DNA from: an uncultured Aquimarina sp.
GTDB lineage: Bacteria; Bacteroidota; Bacteroidia; Flavobacteriales; Flavobacteriaceae
NCBI GenBank assembly: GCA_947502885.1
Contig: CANNBP010000012.1
Location: 62,001 to 126,000, forward strand
Direction: 5' to 3'
DNA length: 64,000 bases
Shown here: positions 27,333 to 36,900 of the stretch, one piece after another
How positions within the stretch are numbered: the stretch's first letter is position 1
How the letters are laid out: each line of letters starts with the position of its first letter
Program-made: the position numbers and the translations under genes
Notes under the pieces: model-generated
What the model was told of the DNA's origin: nothing
What the model saw: the letters and a program-made list of their open reading frames with translations, nothing else
Database searches by the model: none

Positions 27333-29315
27333 CTATATCTTTTCTAATACAACAGTAACTTTATTAAAGTTAGCGGCACTATTAATTACAGTTCTATACT
27401 TTTCATAAATTGGAACATCTACGATGTTTTGATTATAGCGTTCGTTGATTTGTATGACTAATTGATTATTCTTTATTTCATATGTAGATTTAAACATAAA
27501 CAATTCTTTATCACCCTCTGAATAAGATTCATCTATATTTATATTATCTAAATTTTTGAATTGATATCCTTCTGGAATGTCTACTATAATTTTTCTATCA
27601 TAACTTCTCTCAAATTCATTTTCAACAGGAAGTCTACGTGCTTTCTCTTGATACATCTCTTGCTGTGGACCCAATACTTCTCCTACTTTAAATAAATATT
27701 TGTTCCCCGCTTTATCTACAAAATCTTCTGATTTTAGATTCGCAATAATCTGTAATGGTTTTGTCCCAAAATCTTTTGCTGAATCATTAAATAGTTTTTT
27801 ATCCACGATTTCAAGATTTTCATTAACAGATTTTATAATCTGATCTATCATTTGACTTTTATCTTCTTCTTTGGCGATATCCATAAATGGTTGAATATAT
27901 ACTGCGTAGTATCCATCCATCGTGCGATTCATTTTTAGATTAGTGACAGTCAAGTCATCACTATCAAAGTTTACATTCATCACCAAATTATAATTGGTTT
28001 TATCATGGTTTACTGCTTTAATATATTTAATACTTCCTACTGCAGATGCAAATCCACCTAGAGTTACTTGCTTAATAAACAGTCCATAATTATCTGTAAG
28101 GTTTCCCGGAGGGTATCCCAACCTAGATTCTAATTTGGTAGGAGCCAGATATAGTTTGTTACCGGGAAAATATATCAAATACTCTTGTAAAAAATTATAG
28201 GCTTCAAAGCTTTTATCAAACTTCATTTCGGTTCGATCACTTGTCAATACAATTTGATGTTTGATATCTAAAGCTTTAAAAATAGCAGCATACAACTTCA
28301 TGATCCCTTGATCATTGGCTACTTTATTATCAGTAATACTTGATAGATCCTCTAAATCATCTCTTTTTACCTCTGCAATATATACGCTAGACTTTATATA
28401 ATTTTCTATGGCTCTTACCCTCACAGATAAGTCTTCATTTTTTGCATCCGGTATAGAACGAACAAATGCTTCTATTTTATTGTCTATTTTTTTATCTGTT
28501 TCTGGGTATAATGAATTGTAAATATTTTGAGAAGCAAGACTATAAGAGACTATATCTTTTGAAGGATTAGCAGCATTTTTTGCTAATTTATAAACCAAAT
28601 ACTTGTGCATTGCTTTATAAGGCGCTTGTTCTTCATCTTCTATACCCGCAAGTTTATCAACATTTAGTTTCCAGTGATTTTTTTCTTTAATTAAGGTATC
28701 TCTCACCATTTCTGGCAAACCATTATAACTTTTTGCTTCAAACAATAAATTAACTGGGGCGTACAATTCAAAATCAATATTCAGTTTATCAAAATCAGAT
28801 TGTAGTATTATTCTATTTCCGGTATATGAAGGATACTTTTTTACTACATAATAATATTCTATAAAACCACCTTTTTCTACACCTTCTAAGGCATAATACT
28901 TATATGTTCTTTTGGTTTCATTATCTTGAGAGGTTAATATTTTTGAATCGTCTAATTCAAGGATTTTACCCTCTTTGGTGATTACCCTTGCTTTATTTTT
29001 AACCACCTCTGAACCGGCAGAATAAGGAAGGTATACTTTATTATACTCTTCTATCTTGTCATTTGAGTTTAACCAATATAATTTATGCATCAAGGCATAT
29101 TCGACCAAGGCATTGTCTTCTATAAAATAAAACTCATTTACCCTTTTATCTTTAAAAGCGACTACATCTTTGTCTTTGAATTTCTCTATATCTAAGTTTT
29201 CGATTGGATTTTTATCCCAATCGTAGGCTTCGTAAAAAGGAGCTTTTTGAGAAAAAGCACTAGTTACAAATAGGTTAAGGAATACTATTACTATAAATGA
29301 TTTAACTAATTTCAT
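27333..29315 (-). CDS. DUF3857 protein with degenerate (inactive) transglutaminase domain
   Basis: A 660-residue secreted protein (signal MKLVKSFIVIVFLNLFVTSAFSQ, cleavage about residue 22). Residues about 45-250 form a DUF3857-type beta domain; about 290-400 are the transglutaminase-like part; the rest is beta-rich. The catalytic positions are gone. The Cys segment reads KVANDQGIMKLYAAIFKAL, the His segment reads NFLQEYLIYF, and the Asp segment reads YLAPTKLE. It is therefore probably a binding or scaffold protein rather than an enzyme. It is the last gene of a three-gene operon, next to a paralogue with an intact triad. Confidence 0.82.
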   Translation of the reverse strand: MKLVKSFIVIVFLNLFVTSAFSQKAPFYEAYDWDKNPIENLDIEKFKDKDVVAFKDKRVNEFYFIEDNALVEYALMHKLYWLNSNDKIEEYNKVYLPYSAGSEVVKNKARVITKEGKILELDDSKILTSQDNETKRTYKYYALEGVEKGGFIEYYYVVKKYPSYTGNRIILQSDFDKLNIDFELYAPVNLLFEAKSYNGLPEMVRDTLIKEKNHWKLNVDKLAGIEDEEQAPYKAMHKYLVYKLAKNAANPSKDIVSYSLASQNIYNSLYPETDKKIDNKIEAFVRSIPDAKNEDLSVRVRAIENYIKSSVYIAEVKRDDLEDLSSITDNKVANDQGIMKLYAAIFKALDIKHQIVLTSDRTEMKFDKSFEAYNFLQEYLIYFPGNKLYLAPTKLESRLGYPPGNLTDNYGLFIKQVTLGGFASAVGSIKYIKAVNHDKTNYNLVMNVNFDSDDLTVTNLKMNRTMDGYYAVYIQPFMDIAKEEDKSQMIDQIIKSVNENLEIVDKKLFNDSAKDFGTKPLQIIANLKSEDFVDKAGNKYLFKVGEVLGPQQEMYQEKARRLPVENEFERSYDRKIIVDIPEGYQFKNLDNINIDESYSEGDKELFMFKSTYEIKNNQLVIQINERYNQNIVDVPIYEKYRTVINSAANFNKVTVVLEKI

Positions 29316-29364
29316 CCGTTTTTTATTGTTTTTTTGGTGAGGTAATGCTCACCCTATTATTTTG

Positions 29365-31299
29365 TTATTTCTTATCTTTTAAAATAATTACCTCTTTGAA
29401 GTTCTTTTCTACTTTTTTAATCAATTTATTAAGTTCTTTTTGCTGATCTAGCGAAAGAAGAATAAAATTTTGCTTGATTGCCAATTCATATATTACTTCA
29501 TTACTCTTTTTGGTATATGAAATTGCACAGGTAAAAAAATCATTAGACACTTTAAAATCATCTGGTATATAATCGACTGTTTTGTTATCAGGAATCTCAA
29601 GCACGGTAATATACTTTTTATTGGTTTTATATCTATATTCACGCGCTGTTTTTCTATCCTCTTTTACTTTAAGATTACTTAATTCTCTATTTAAATTTAG
29701 GTTAATATAGGTTTCGTCTTCTAAACTGTTTATATAGTCCTTTATATTAAATGTATATTTTACCTCAAAGTCATTGTCATAATCATACTTATTCACTTCT
29801 TTAAAATCATCGATCAAGAATTTATTATTTCCTTTTCTAAGTTTATAAGTATATACTTCTTTAAGGTTAGCTTCTTTTTTCTTTTCTTCAAACGTATTAA
29901 AAAAGTCTATTTTGGCATACCCACTAAGTCTATAATTACCAGTTCCTCGAATGGTTTTGTCTTCTATCTTTATACGAGTTGAATCTATGACTGCATTTTG
30001 CTCAGCTTTCATAACTGGCACTTCTTTTATAATAAAATTATCTTCTCCCATTGAGACGAGTGCTTCTTTTCCTTGTATAAAAGGTGACGGCATTGTAATC
30101 GGAATATATCGCCCAGTAGCATCAAGAAAGTAAACATTATCACCATCTATAAACGTTAAGATCATATGATTATCAACTACGGGTGTTGGAACTTCGTTAT
30201 ATTTATAGGGTATACTTCGAGTACCAATCCATGTTAGATTTCCTTTTAAATTGGCCACTTCGAGCATTTTGTACAAAATACTGGAGTTATCTTTGCAGTC
30301 CCCATATTTTTTATTGAATACATCATTTGCTTCTCTAGGAATAAAACCTCCTAAAGCATATTCAAAAGCAATATATTTTATGTTCTCTTGTACCCAATAG
30401 TAAATCGCTTTAACTTTTTCAAAATCTGTTTTTTTATGCTGCGTGAGTATGGTTACTATTTTCTTCAACTCTTCATCTGCTTCATCTGTATTTATACCTT
30501 TTACCAAAGAATAATACCATTTATATAAATCTGAAACATCTCCTTGTATTTTTACTTGTTTATTATTGCTAGTATATGATGTTATAATTGGTATAATATG
30601 CGGAAAAGAGTTTCTGTAATTAGGAGAATTAGGGTCTAAGTCATATTCTTCTACATCATTAGCTTCCCAGCTATAGATTCGCTTTCCTCTTTTTTCTGAT
30701 TCAGAAAAATTGATATTAACCCCCTCTGTATTAAACTCTTTAAATTTAAGCGCGATTTCTTTATCTACACTTATCGTTACTTTATTTTTGATGACTGGTT
30801 TAAAATCTGCAAAATAAAATGAATTTAAAAACCTAGGATTCTTAATGTTTTCTTTGTATTTCAGTTTTGACTTTGATCCAGGTTCTAGACTTGGGTAAAT
30901 AAAATTAATAGATTTTGTATCATCATAGAAACTTTGATTCATTTCATCTTTCTCTATAAAATCTTTTACCTCAACCTCATTATATTTTCCATTTTCATAT
31001 AGTAATGAAGCTGCTTCTACTGATTCTACTTCAAAAAACGAAGAGTAGTTAATTGATCTTTTTGATCCATAAGTTGCAGCTGCCCCAAGGTATAAATCTT
31101 CTTCAAAAATTTCTTGGGTGATATGAATTTCATTATTCTTTAAACTAATATCAACTTTTCTTTCTTCTAATAATCTTACCGCATGCGCATTTGGATATTT
31201 TGCCTTATACTTTTCATATATAGGAGATTGTTGAGCATATGTACCAAAGGACAACAGTAGAATTAGTCCTTTTAAAATCAAAATGTTTTTCTTCATCAT
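29365..31299 (-). CDS. DUF3857/transglutaminase-like secreted enzyme
   Basis: A 644-residue secreted protein (signal to about residue 22). DUF3857 spans about 45-250 and a transglutaminase-like core about 290-410 with an intact triad: Cys335 in KYGDCKDNS, His378 in VDNHMIL, and Asp393 in FLDATG. A beta-rich C-terminal region follows. The fold is shared by peptidases and cross-linking enzymes; the substrate is unknown. It lies four bases after the MORN protein gene and 49 bases before the degenerate paralogue, so the three are one operon. Confidence 0.88.
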   Translation of the reverse strand: MMKKNILILKGLILLLSFGTYAQQSPIYEKYKAKYPNAHAVRLLEERKVDISLKNNEIHITQEIFEEDLYLGAAATYGSKRSINYSSFFEVESVEAASLLYENGKYNEVEVKDFIEKDEMNQSFYDDTKSINFIYPSLEPGSKSKLKYKENIKNPRFLNSFYFADFKPVIKNKVTISVDKEIALKFKEFNTEGVNINFSESEKRGKRIYSWEANDVEEYDLDPNSPNYRNSFPHIIPIITSYTSNNKQVKIQGDVSDLYKWYYSLVKGINTDEADEELKKIVTILTQHKKTDFEKVKAIYYWVQENIKYIAFEYALGGFIPREANDVFNKKYGDCKDNSSILYKMLEVANLKGNLTWIGTRSIPYKYNEVPTPVVDNHMILTFIDGDNVYFLDATGRYIPITMPSPFIQGKEALVSMGEDNFIIKEVPVMKAEQNAVIDSTRIKIEDKTIRGTGNYRLSGYAKIDFFNTFEEKKKEANLKEVYTYKLRKGNNKFLIDDFKEVNKYDYDNDFEVKYTFNIKDYINSLEDETYINLNLNRELSNLKVKEDRKTAREYRYKTNKKYITVLEIPDNKTVDYIPDDFKVSNDFFTCAISYTKKSNEVIYELAIKQNFILLSLDQQKELNKLIKKVEKNFKEVIILKDKK

Positions 31300-31302
31300 T
31301 AT

Positions 31303-34300
31303 CTATTTTTCCACAAAGTCATTAAAATACGACTGTTCTTTTATAAGTTTCCCATTTTCGTCATAATACTTAGCAATTCCGCTACGATTATGATGTATAT
31401 AATTTACTTCTTCTTTACGATTTCCATTTGTATAATACTCTATATATGGCCCATGTAACTTATCATAACGGTAATTCATCTCTTTTTTAACCTTACCGTC
31501 TGGATAATAGAACATGTATTTTCCGTGATTATCTCCATCTTTATACTTTGCATTTCGCTCTAATTTTCCAGAATAATAATATGCATTAAATTCGTTTATA
31601 AAAATTCCGTTCTTAAACTCTGCCTCTATTGATGGTTTACCATTATCAAAATAAGCTTTGATCACCCCTGTATAATTTTCTATAGGAATCATTGGTTTAA
31701 GTTTTCCGTTCTCATCATTATAACTATAACCTATTATTTCGTCATTATGATAATAGCGTACCACTTGTAATTTACCTTCTGGGCTATAGAACATTCTCTC
31801 GCCATGTATTTTGTCATTCTTATAAGGTATCACACGAGTTAAAACTCCTTCTTCATTATACGTCTCATTTGGACCTTCTAACTTACCAAATTTATAACTA
31901 TACTTTTCTTTTAATTTACCACTTTTAAAATAGGTTTCCCAATTTCCCGTATGGTCTCCATGAAAATAAGATCCTTTCATACTTATTTCTCCATTATCAT
32001 GATACCAAATCCAATCACCATGAAACTCTCCATTAAAATACTTTCCTTCAATATTCTTTTTTCCATCAGCATAATATCTTGTATAATTACCATGTTTTAT
32101 ACCATACAGATAATCTGTTGTCGAATATACATTGCCATTATACTGTTTAAAAGAACTTGTAAATTCTTTTTTTGTTGGATCATGTTTTATTTCTTGTAAC
32201 ACCTCTCCTGTTGGTGTATAGTATTTTTCAGACACCAAATTTCCGTATTCATAAAACAACTGGTACCACAATTTTCCTTCGACACTATAGAATTCTTGTA
32301 CGCCATGTTGATCTCCCTTATGAAAAAACTTCTTGTGCTCTATCTTACCATCATCATAATACGAAATCCAGATACCATGGCTTTTATTATTTTTATGCCA
32401 TCCTTGTCTAGACATTTTTCCATTTTTATGGAAAGCAACATAATAACCAATTAACGAGTCATTTTTATACTCTGAAATTGATTCTTTTTGCCCTGATTTG
32501 TAAAAACCATAATACTTCCCATTTAATTTATTATCCTCATATGTTCCCTTATTAATAAGAACTCCGTTTTCATAAAATTTCCATTCTCCTTTTTTTCCTC
32601 CCTTCACATCATACATTCCTTCAGTAACCAAATCTCCTAGAGGTGAATATCCTTGATAATAGAATTCTCCTTTTTTCTTTTTGGCTTCTTTAATTGCATC
32701 TCCTTCTTTATTATAGTACTTGTATTCTATAAACTCATCATTTCTGTATACAAATTCATAATACAATTTTCCATCAACATCAAACTCTTTATAGAGGCCG
32801 TTTAATTTTCCCTTACTGTAACTAAATTCATTTTTAAGTACTCCATCATCAAAATACAATTTTATGCCTCCGTCATAATATCCTTCTACTGCAGTTCCTT
32901 CTTCATATTTTGTGCCATTTTTGTAATACCTACTGTATACTCCATTATAAACCCCATTTGTATACTCGTTTTCTGATCTTAGAATACCATTATTATAGTA
33001 TTTATTCTCTTTACCTATAATTTCGCCATTCTTGTAGTTACGTTTCATAAAGACTTCTCCGTTAGGATGATATTGCAATAGTTCACCTTGGGGTTGATCA
33101 TTATTATAGGTTAACACATACTCTTTGGCTGATTCGCCAATTGCATAATAGGATTCATAAGATCCATCCAGTATATCATCGATAAATACTTTTTTCTCTA
33201 TTAATGCTCCCTTTTTATTATGTTTTTTATAGGTTCCTTCAAGTTTTCCGCTTTTATAACTACAGGTCACGTCAATATTCTTATTGATATAAAAAGAGGT
33301 ATAGTTTCCTTCTAACTTTCCATCTTTGTATTGTTCGGTACTCTCAATATTGCCTAAACTATCGTACCAAACCCACTCACCTATTCGTTTACCAGAATCA
33401 TCAAATCTACCTTTTCCCTTTAATTTTCCTTGTGTACTATATACCTCCCAATTGCCAACTTTTTTATCTCCACTCGTTTTTCCAACTGCTTGTAACGAAT
33501 AATTATTAAACAAGTGCGTAACCTTTTGCTCCTTACCCTCGAACAGCTGTTGGTTTTCATTACTCACAATATCTCCCCATTTTTCATAAAAAACATCTAT
33601 AAATGTCTGTATATTATCTACATTCTTTTGAACTATCTTTTTAAACTCTTCATTTTCGATAGCATATGAAATAGTGTATGTAAAGTCGTTAAAGTGGCCG
33701 TTATTAAAAACCCATTTATAGAAAGGCACATATTTTCTATCCCAAAAACCATTATTCCCCTCATAGTCATCAAGCTGCTCAAAAAGTGCATGGTTTTGTT
33801 TTGTTAGGGCGATATTTATTTTGTTTTCGATCTTATAATTTGGGTTTAACGCAATTCTATTGTTTAATATCAAATCAATTTCTTGAAAGGTATCATCATC
33901 ATCATCTGAAATTGTTATTCCTCTAGGTTCGATTTCGCTATTTTTTGAAACCGATACGTTTAAAGAATTAAGAATAGTAAACGAATCCTCTCCATCAGGA
34001 TTAAGTAATAAATACATATTTATAGCCATTAATGCCTGACTGGTTTTACGTTCTCTAGCACACAACCTACCCAATTGCAAATGGCTCTTGGCATAAAATG
34101 GATTAAGTGTAATCGACTGTATATAATCTTTTATAGCTTTATCGAATTGTTTTAATCGCTCATGAATAATCCCTCTATTATAAAAAAGCACGTAGTTTTT
34201 TGGATATTCTTTAATTGTATTATTGCATAGTTTCAAAGCCTCCTCATAACGTTCTGATCGTAGTAATGCAACACCTTTATTTAGTAAAAACGAATATCTA

Positions 34301-34584
34301 TGTAATCCGTTTGGTAGTTTAAGTCCCATATCGGATATCTTTACCGCCTCATCATATTTGTCTTGTTGAAGAAGGTAATAGGATTTTGTAATTAATGATG
34401 ACTCATATACAGAATCATTAATACTGATTTTGTTGAGATGCTCTATAATTTTTTCATTTTCATTTTTATCACTTAATTCTTCTATTTCTTGTAGTATCTC
34501 ATCATAATCTATATACTCTATTTTCTCCTGAGAATAAAAAAATACAGACGTTGTAAGCGCCAAGAATAAAAATATGTTTTTCAT
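31303..34584 (-). CDS. Secreted TPR plus about 30 MORN-like repeats
   Basis: A 1093-residue protein with a Sec signal (MKNIFLFLALTTSVFFYSQ). Residues about 25-210 are TPR-type helical repeats (KGVALLRSERYEEALKLC, YNRGIIHERLKQFDKAIKDY). A short Asp-rich linker (DDDDDT) and a helical spacer follow. From about residue 368 to the end there are about 30 repeats of about 23 residues with the pattern G.w..yy.nGkl....y, as in MORN_2/YwqK-type repeats. These form long beta-meanders that bind surfaces or partners. It heads the operon with the two DUF3857 proteins, suggesting it is their scaffold. Confidence 0.88.
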   Translation of the reverse strand: MKNIFLFLALTTSVFFYSQEKIEYIDYDEILQEIEELSDKNENEKIIEHLNKISINDSVYESSLITKSYYLLQQDKYDEAVKISDMGLKLPNGLHRYSFLLNKGVALLRSERYEEALKLCNNTIKEYPKNYVLFYNRGIIHERLKQFDKAIKDYIQSITLNPFYAKSHLQLGRLCARERKTSQALMAINMYLLLNPDGEDSFTILNSLNVSVSKNSEIEPRGITISDDDDDTFQEIDLILNNRIALNPNYKIENKINIALTKQNHALFEQLDDYEGNNGFWDRKYVPFYKWVFNNGHFNDFTYTISYAIENEEFKKIVQKNVDNIQTFIDVFYEKWGDIVSNENQQLFEGKEQKVTHLFNNYSLQAVGKTSGDKKVGNWEVYSTQGKLKGKGRFDDSGKRIGEWVWYDSLGNIESTEQYKDGKLEGNYTSFYINKNIDVTCSYKSGKLEGTYKKHNKKGALIEKKVFIDDILDGSYESYYAIGESAKEYVLTYNNDQPQGELLQYHPNGEVFMKRNYKNGEIIGKENKYYNNGILRSENEYTNGVYNGVYSRYYKNGTKYEEGTAVEGYYDGGIKLYFDDGVLKNEFSYSKGKLNGLYKEFDVDGKLYYEFVYRNDEFIEYKYYNKEGDAIKEAKKKKGEFYYQGYSPLGDLVTEGMYDVKGGKKGEWKFYENGVLINKGTYEDNKLNGKYYGFYKSGQKESISEYKNDSLIGYYVAFHKNGKMSRQGWHKNNKSHGIWISYYDDGKIEHKKFFHKGDQHGVQEFYSVEGKLWYQLFYEYGNLVSEKYYTPTGEVLQEIKHDPTKKEFTSSFKQYNGNVYSTTDYLYGIKHGNYTRYYADGKKNIEGKYFNGEFHGDWIWYHDNGEISMKGSYFHGDHTGNWETYFKSGKLKEKYSYKFGKLEGPNETYNEEGVLTRVIPYKNDKIHGERMFYSPEGKLQVVRYYHNDEIIGYSYNDENGKLKPMIPIENYTGVIKAYFDNGKPSIEAEFKNGIFINEFNAYYYSGKLERNAKYKDGDNHGKYMFYYPDGKVKKEMNYRYDKLHGPYIEYYTNGNRKEEVNYIHHNRSGIAKYYDENGKLIKEQSYFNDFVEK
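31310..33485 (-). repeat. In-gene array coding about 30 MORN-like repeats
   Basis: Degenerate 69-72-base units encode the repeat pattern described for the protein. The units differ clearly at DNA level, so the array is old rather than recently amplified. Confidence 0.75.
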
Positions 34585-34702
34585 AATTTGATAAAATTGA
34601 ACAGACGAAGTGTGTATATCGAAGTCGTAATTATATTTTCTAATAATTATGTTTCTTCATTAAGTGTAGGGATCACAAACATAAAATAAAACCGTGACAT
34701 TA

Positions 34703-34710
34703 CAAAAATA
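34703..34710 (-). promoter_or_regulatory. Possible -7 element for the MORN operon
   Basis: The minus strand reads TATTTTTG, a TAnnTTTG match about 120 bases upstream of the MORN gene start. The -33 part is unclear. Confidence 0.3.
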
Positions 34711-34808
34711 GATTTGCTTACATTTTTACACCATAATTGTTGATCTTAATGTCATTATAAAAGTAGAATCAATAGATTGATTTGTTCAAAAAAAGAAACA
34801 GACTAGTA

Positions 34809-35930
34809 TTACAAAGAAGTTTTTTGTTTTGTATACGTATTAAGAAACGCTGTTGGAGTCATATGTGTAATCTTTTTAAAAGCTCTATAAAAACTCGTTT
34901 TACTACTAAAACCACACTCTTCGCCTATCGCCTGAACAGATAGTTTATCCAAGGCTCCCGATCGTAACATTTCTTTTGCCTTTGAAATACGATGTCTATT
35001 AACCATTTCATAAAAATTAACCTGCATTTGTTCACTCAATACCTGTGAAATATGATGTGATGGCACATCGATAGCATTAGCAACATCTGCAACTTTTAAA
35101 TTAGGGTTTATATAAGATGCTTCTTCTTCAAAAAAAGATTCTATAGCTTTTTTTATTTGTTTTGCCTGTGCATTAGATAATGGCGATGTTTTATACTTTG
35201 TTCCTTCCAACACTGGTAGTACTTGTTTGATATCTACAATCCAATACCCTAATAAGAGTATAGTTATAGACATTAATGCAGACAATACTATTTCTGCAGT
35301 AATAGCCGATGCTCCTGATAATAAAAAACCTGTTTGTAATACTAATTCTGTAAAAGCTAATGATATTAATAGAATACTAAAACGCTTTAATAAAATACTA
35401 TTCTTTTGATCCCTTTTATAGATATACATAAATGAAGCAACAGCATAGCCTAGTAATAAAAGTAAATGCATACTATTTTGAAACCATACTGATAAAGAAA
35501 CCCCTCCATTAGGCAAAATATCATAATAATAATTAATTAATGCTCGCTTGGTTGTTGCATCTTCAAAATATATAGGAATAAACAACCCTAAGATAATCAC
35601 AAAAGGTAATAAATGTAAAGCATCTTTCCTCTTTAATCGAAAAGCTTGATTTCCGTAACTTTTGATAAACATATAGAAAAATGGACCAACTAAAAACAGT
35701 AAAGGGTATCCAACTCCAAACAGATGTGGCCATTGTTTGATTAGTTGAGTAGTAAATAATAAATAAGTCAATAGGTGTTGTACTAAACCTAAAAGTGTCA
35801 ATACCAAAAAATATCTGGATTGTTTTAAGGATATGCTTTTAATAATAATCAACATCATGAAACACCCTATTAAAATAACACCTCCTAGTAAAAAAGTGAT
35901 AACAAAAGCAAAAGATTCTATACTATTCAT
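34809..35930 (-). CDS. 7TM-AraC transcriptional regulator
   Basis: A 373-residue protein with about seven N-terminal membrane helices (residues about 7-225) and a C-terminal AraC DNA-binding domain (KVADVANAIDVPSHHISQVL, then AIGEECGFSSKTSFYRAFKK and the closing MTPTAFL). It would sense a signal at the membrane and bind DNA directly from it. It is divergent from the SRPBCC gene, which may be its target. It has the architecture of the broken gene at 18473-19533 and shows what the intact form looks like. Confidence 0.9.
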   Translation of the reverse strand: MNSIESFAFVITFLLGGVILIGCFMMLIIIKSISLKQSRYFLVLTLLGLVQHLLTYLLFTTQLIKQWPHLFGVGYPLLFLVGPFFYMFIKSYGNQAFRLKRKDALHLLPFVIILGLFIPIYFEDATTKRALINYYYDILPNGGVSLSVWFQNSMHLLLLLGYAVASFMYIYKRDQKNSILLKRFSILLISLAFTELVLQTGFLLSGASAITAEIVLSALMSITILLLGYWIVDIKQVLPVLEGTKYKTSPLSNAQAKQIKKAIESFFEEEASYINPNLKVADVANAIDVPSHHISQVLSEQMQVNFYEMVNRHRISKAKEMLRSGALDKLSVQAIGEECGFSSKTSFYRAFKKITHMTPTAFLNTYTKQKTSL

Positions 35931-36074
35931 ATCATAAAAATAGTACTCCTTAATTACATGAGAAAGTATCCTTGATCATAATGCAACACAAAGGTGTTTC
36001 AATTAATTGAGAGTACCTTATTCACAGCTAATTCGGGACTTTTCTTAGGTACCTTTACTTCAAAACGAAAAGAT

Positions 36075-36623
36075 ATGATACGTAAATTTTTAAAAGGATT
36101 AGCACTATTTTTAGTCATAGACATTGTACTTTTATTAGGCTACGGGTTTATTCAATACCCAAAAGCAAAAGGCGAACAACATTTTACTGCAGAACGAATT
36201 ATTCATGCATCCAAAGAAAAAGTTTGGAAAGTAATTTCTGATGTAGGTAACTATCACAAAGTAACCGCTCCCAACATTCATTATGTAGAGATTGTAGCAG
36301 GAAGCGGTCTTGGTATGAAACGTGTATGCAGCTCACCTGATGGTAGTAGCTGGGAAGAAACGTGTACCCTATGGAAGCCTGAAGAAGAATTCAGGTTTGA
36401 GGTTAATACTCAAAAAGAAGATTATCCTTTTCCGTTAAAATCCCTAGCTGGATCCTGGAAAGTGGAAACCATAAGTCCTTTCCAAACTCGTTTATTGTTG
36501 GATTTTACCTATGAGTTTAATACCCCTTTTCTAAGTGGATATTTTCTTTCTATGGGTATGAAACAAGCAAAAAAGGATACCGAATATTTATTAAATAACT
36601 GGCAAAAACTAGCAGAAAAGTAA
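36075..36623 (+). CDS. SRPBCC-family (START-like) membrane-anchored protein
   Basis: A 182-residue protein with an N-terminal membrane anchor (residues about 5-24) and an SRPBCC/polyketide-cyclase-like domain (AERIIHASKEKVWKVISDVG, then a beta-sheet and a C-terminal helix). Such domains bind hydrophobic ligands. The ATG at 36075 (MIRKFLKGL) is preferred to the GTG at 35994 because the anchor begins there. It is transcribed divergently from the 7TM-AraC gene. Confidence 0.85.
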   Translation: MIRKFLKGLALFLVIDIVLLLGYGFIQYPKAKGEQHFTAERIIHASKEKVWKVISDVGNYHKVTAPNIHYVEIVAGSGLGMKRVCSSPDGSSWEETCTLWKPEEEFRFEVNTQKEDYPFPLKSLAGSWKVETISPFQTRLLLDFTYEFNTPFLSGYFLSMGMKQAKKDTEYLLNNWQKLAEK

Positions 36624-36642
36624 TAAACAATCCTACAGTCTC

Positions 36643-36882
36643 ATGAAAACATATAGAGTAAAAAACATGGAAGAAACTATTAACACCTGGATTGCTGACA
36701 ATTCATTATACAAAAGCAAACATGAACCATTTGACCACTATGGCATGGATTGGGAATGTCTCCAGGAGCTTTTAGAAAGCTTCAAAAAACGTCCTAATTC
36801 GTATGGTTTTTTTGTTTTAGCACTTCTTCAATCCCGGATTGATCTTTTCATTTTTTTGATAATCATATTTTTACATATGTAA
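36643..36882 (+). CDS. Small ORF, possibly a truncated gene, running into a terminator
   Basis: A 79-codon ORF begins 20 bases after the SRPBCC stop. The first 60 residues look protein-like (MEETINTWIADNS, HEPFDHYGMDWECLQELLES). The last 20 codons are read out of a terminator hairpin and its T-tract (36828-36857), giving a spurious hydrophobic tail. Either the stop lies unusually within the terminator or the gene has lost its true 3' end. I do not recognise the family. Confidence 0.45.
   Translation: MKTYRVKNMEETINTWIADNSLYKSKHEPFDHYGMDWECLQELLESFKKRPNSYGFFVLALLQSRIDLFIFLIIIFLHM
36828..36857 (+). terminator. Rho-independent terminator after the SRPBCC unit
   Basis: TCAATC-CCG-GATTGA forms a 6-bp stem, followed by a TCTTTTCATTTTTTT tract. 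It should end the SRPBCC transcript and lies inside the reading frame of the small ORF. Confidence 0.65.
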
Positions 36883-36900
36883 ATCAAAAAAACAATTTTA

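Noticed and set aside
35994..36074. N-terminal extension of the SRPBCC protein from GTG
   Set aside because: The added 27 residues are not part of the anchor, and the ATG at 36075 gives a normal membrane-anchor start.
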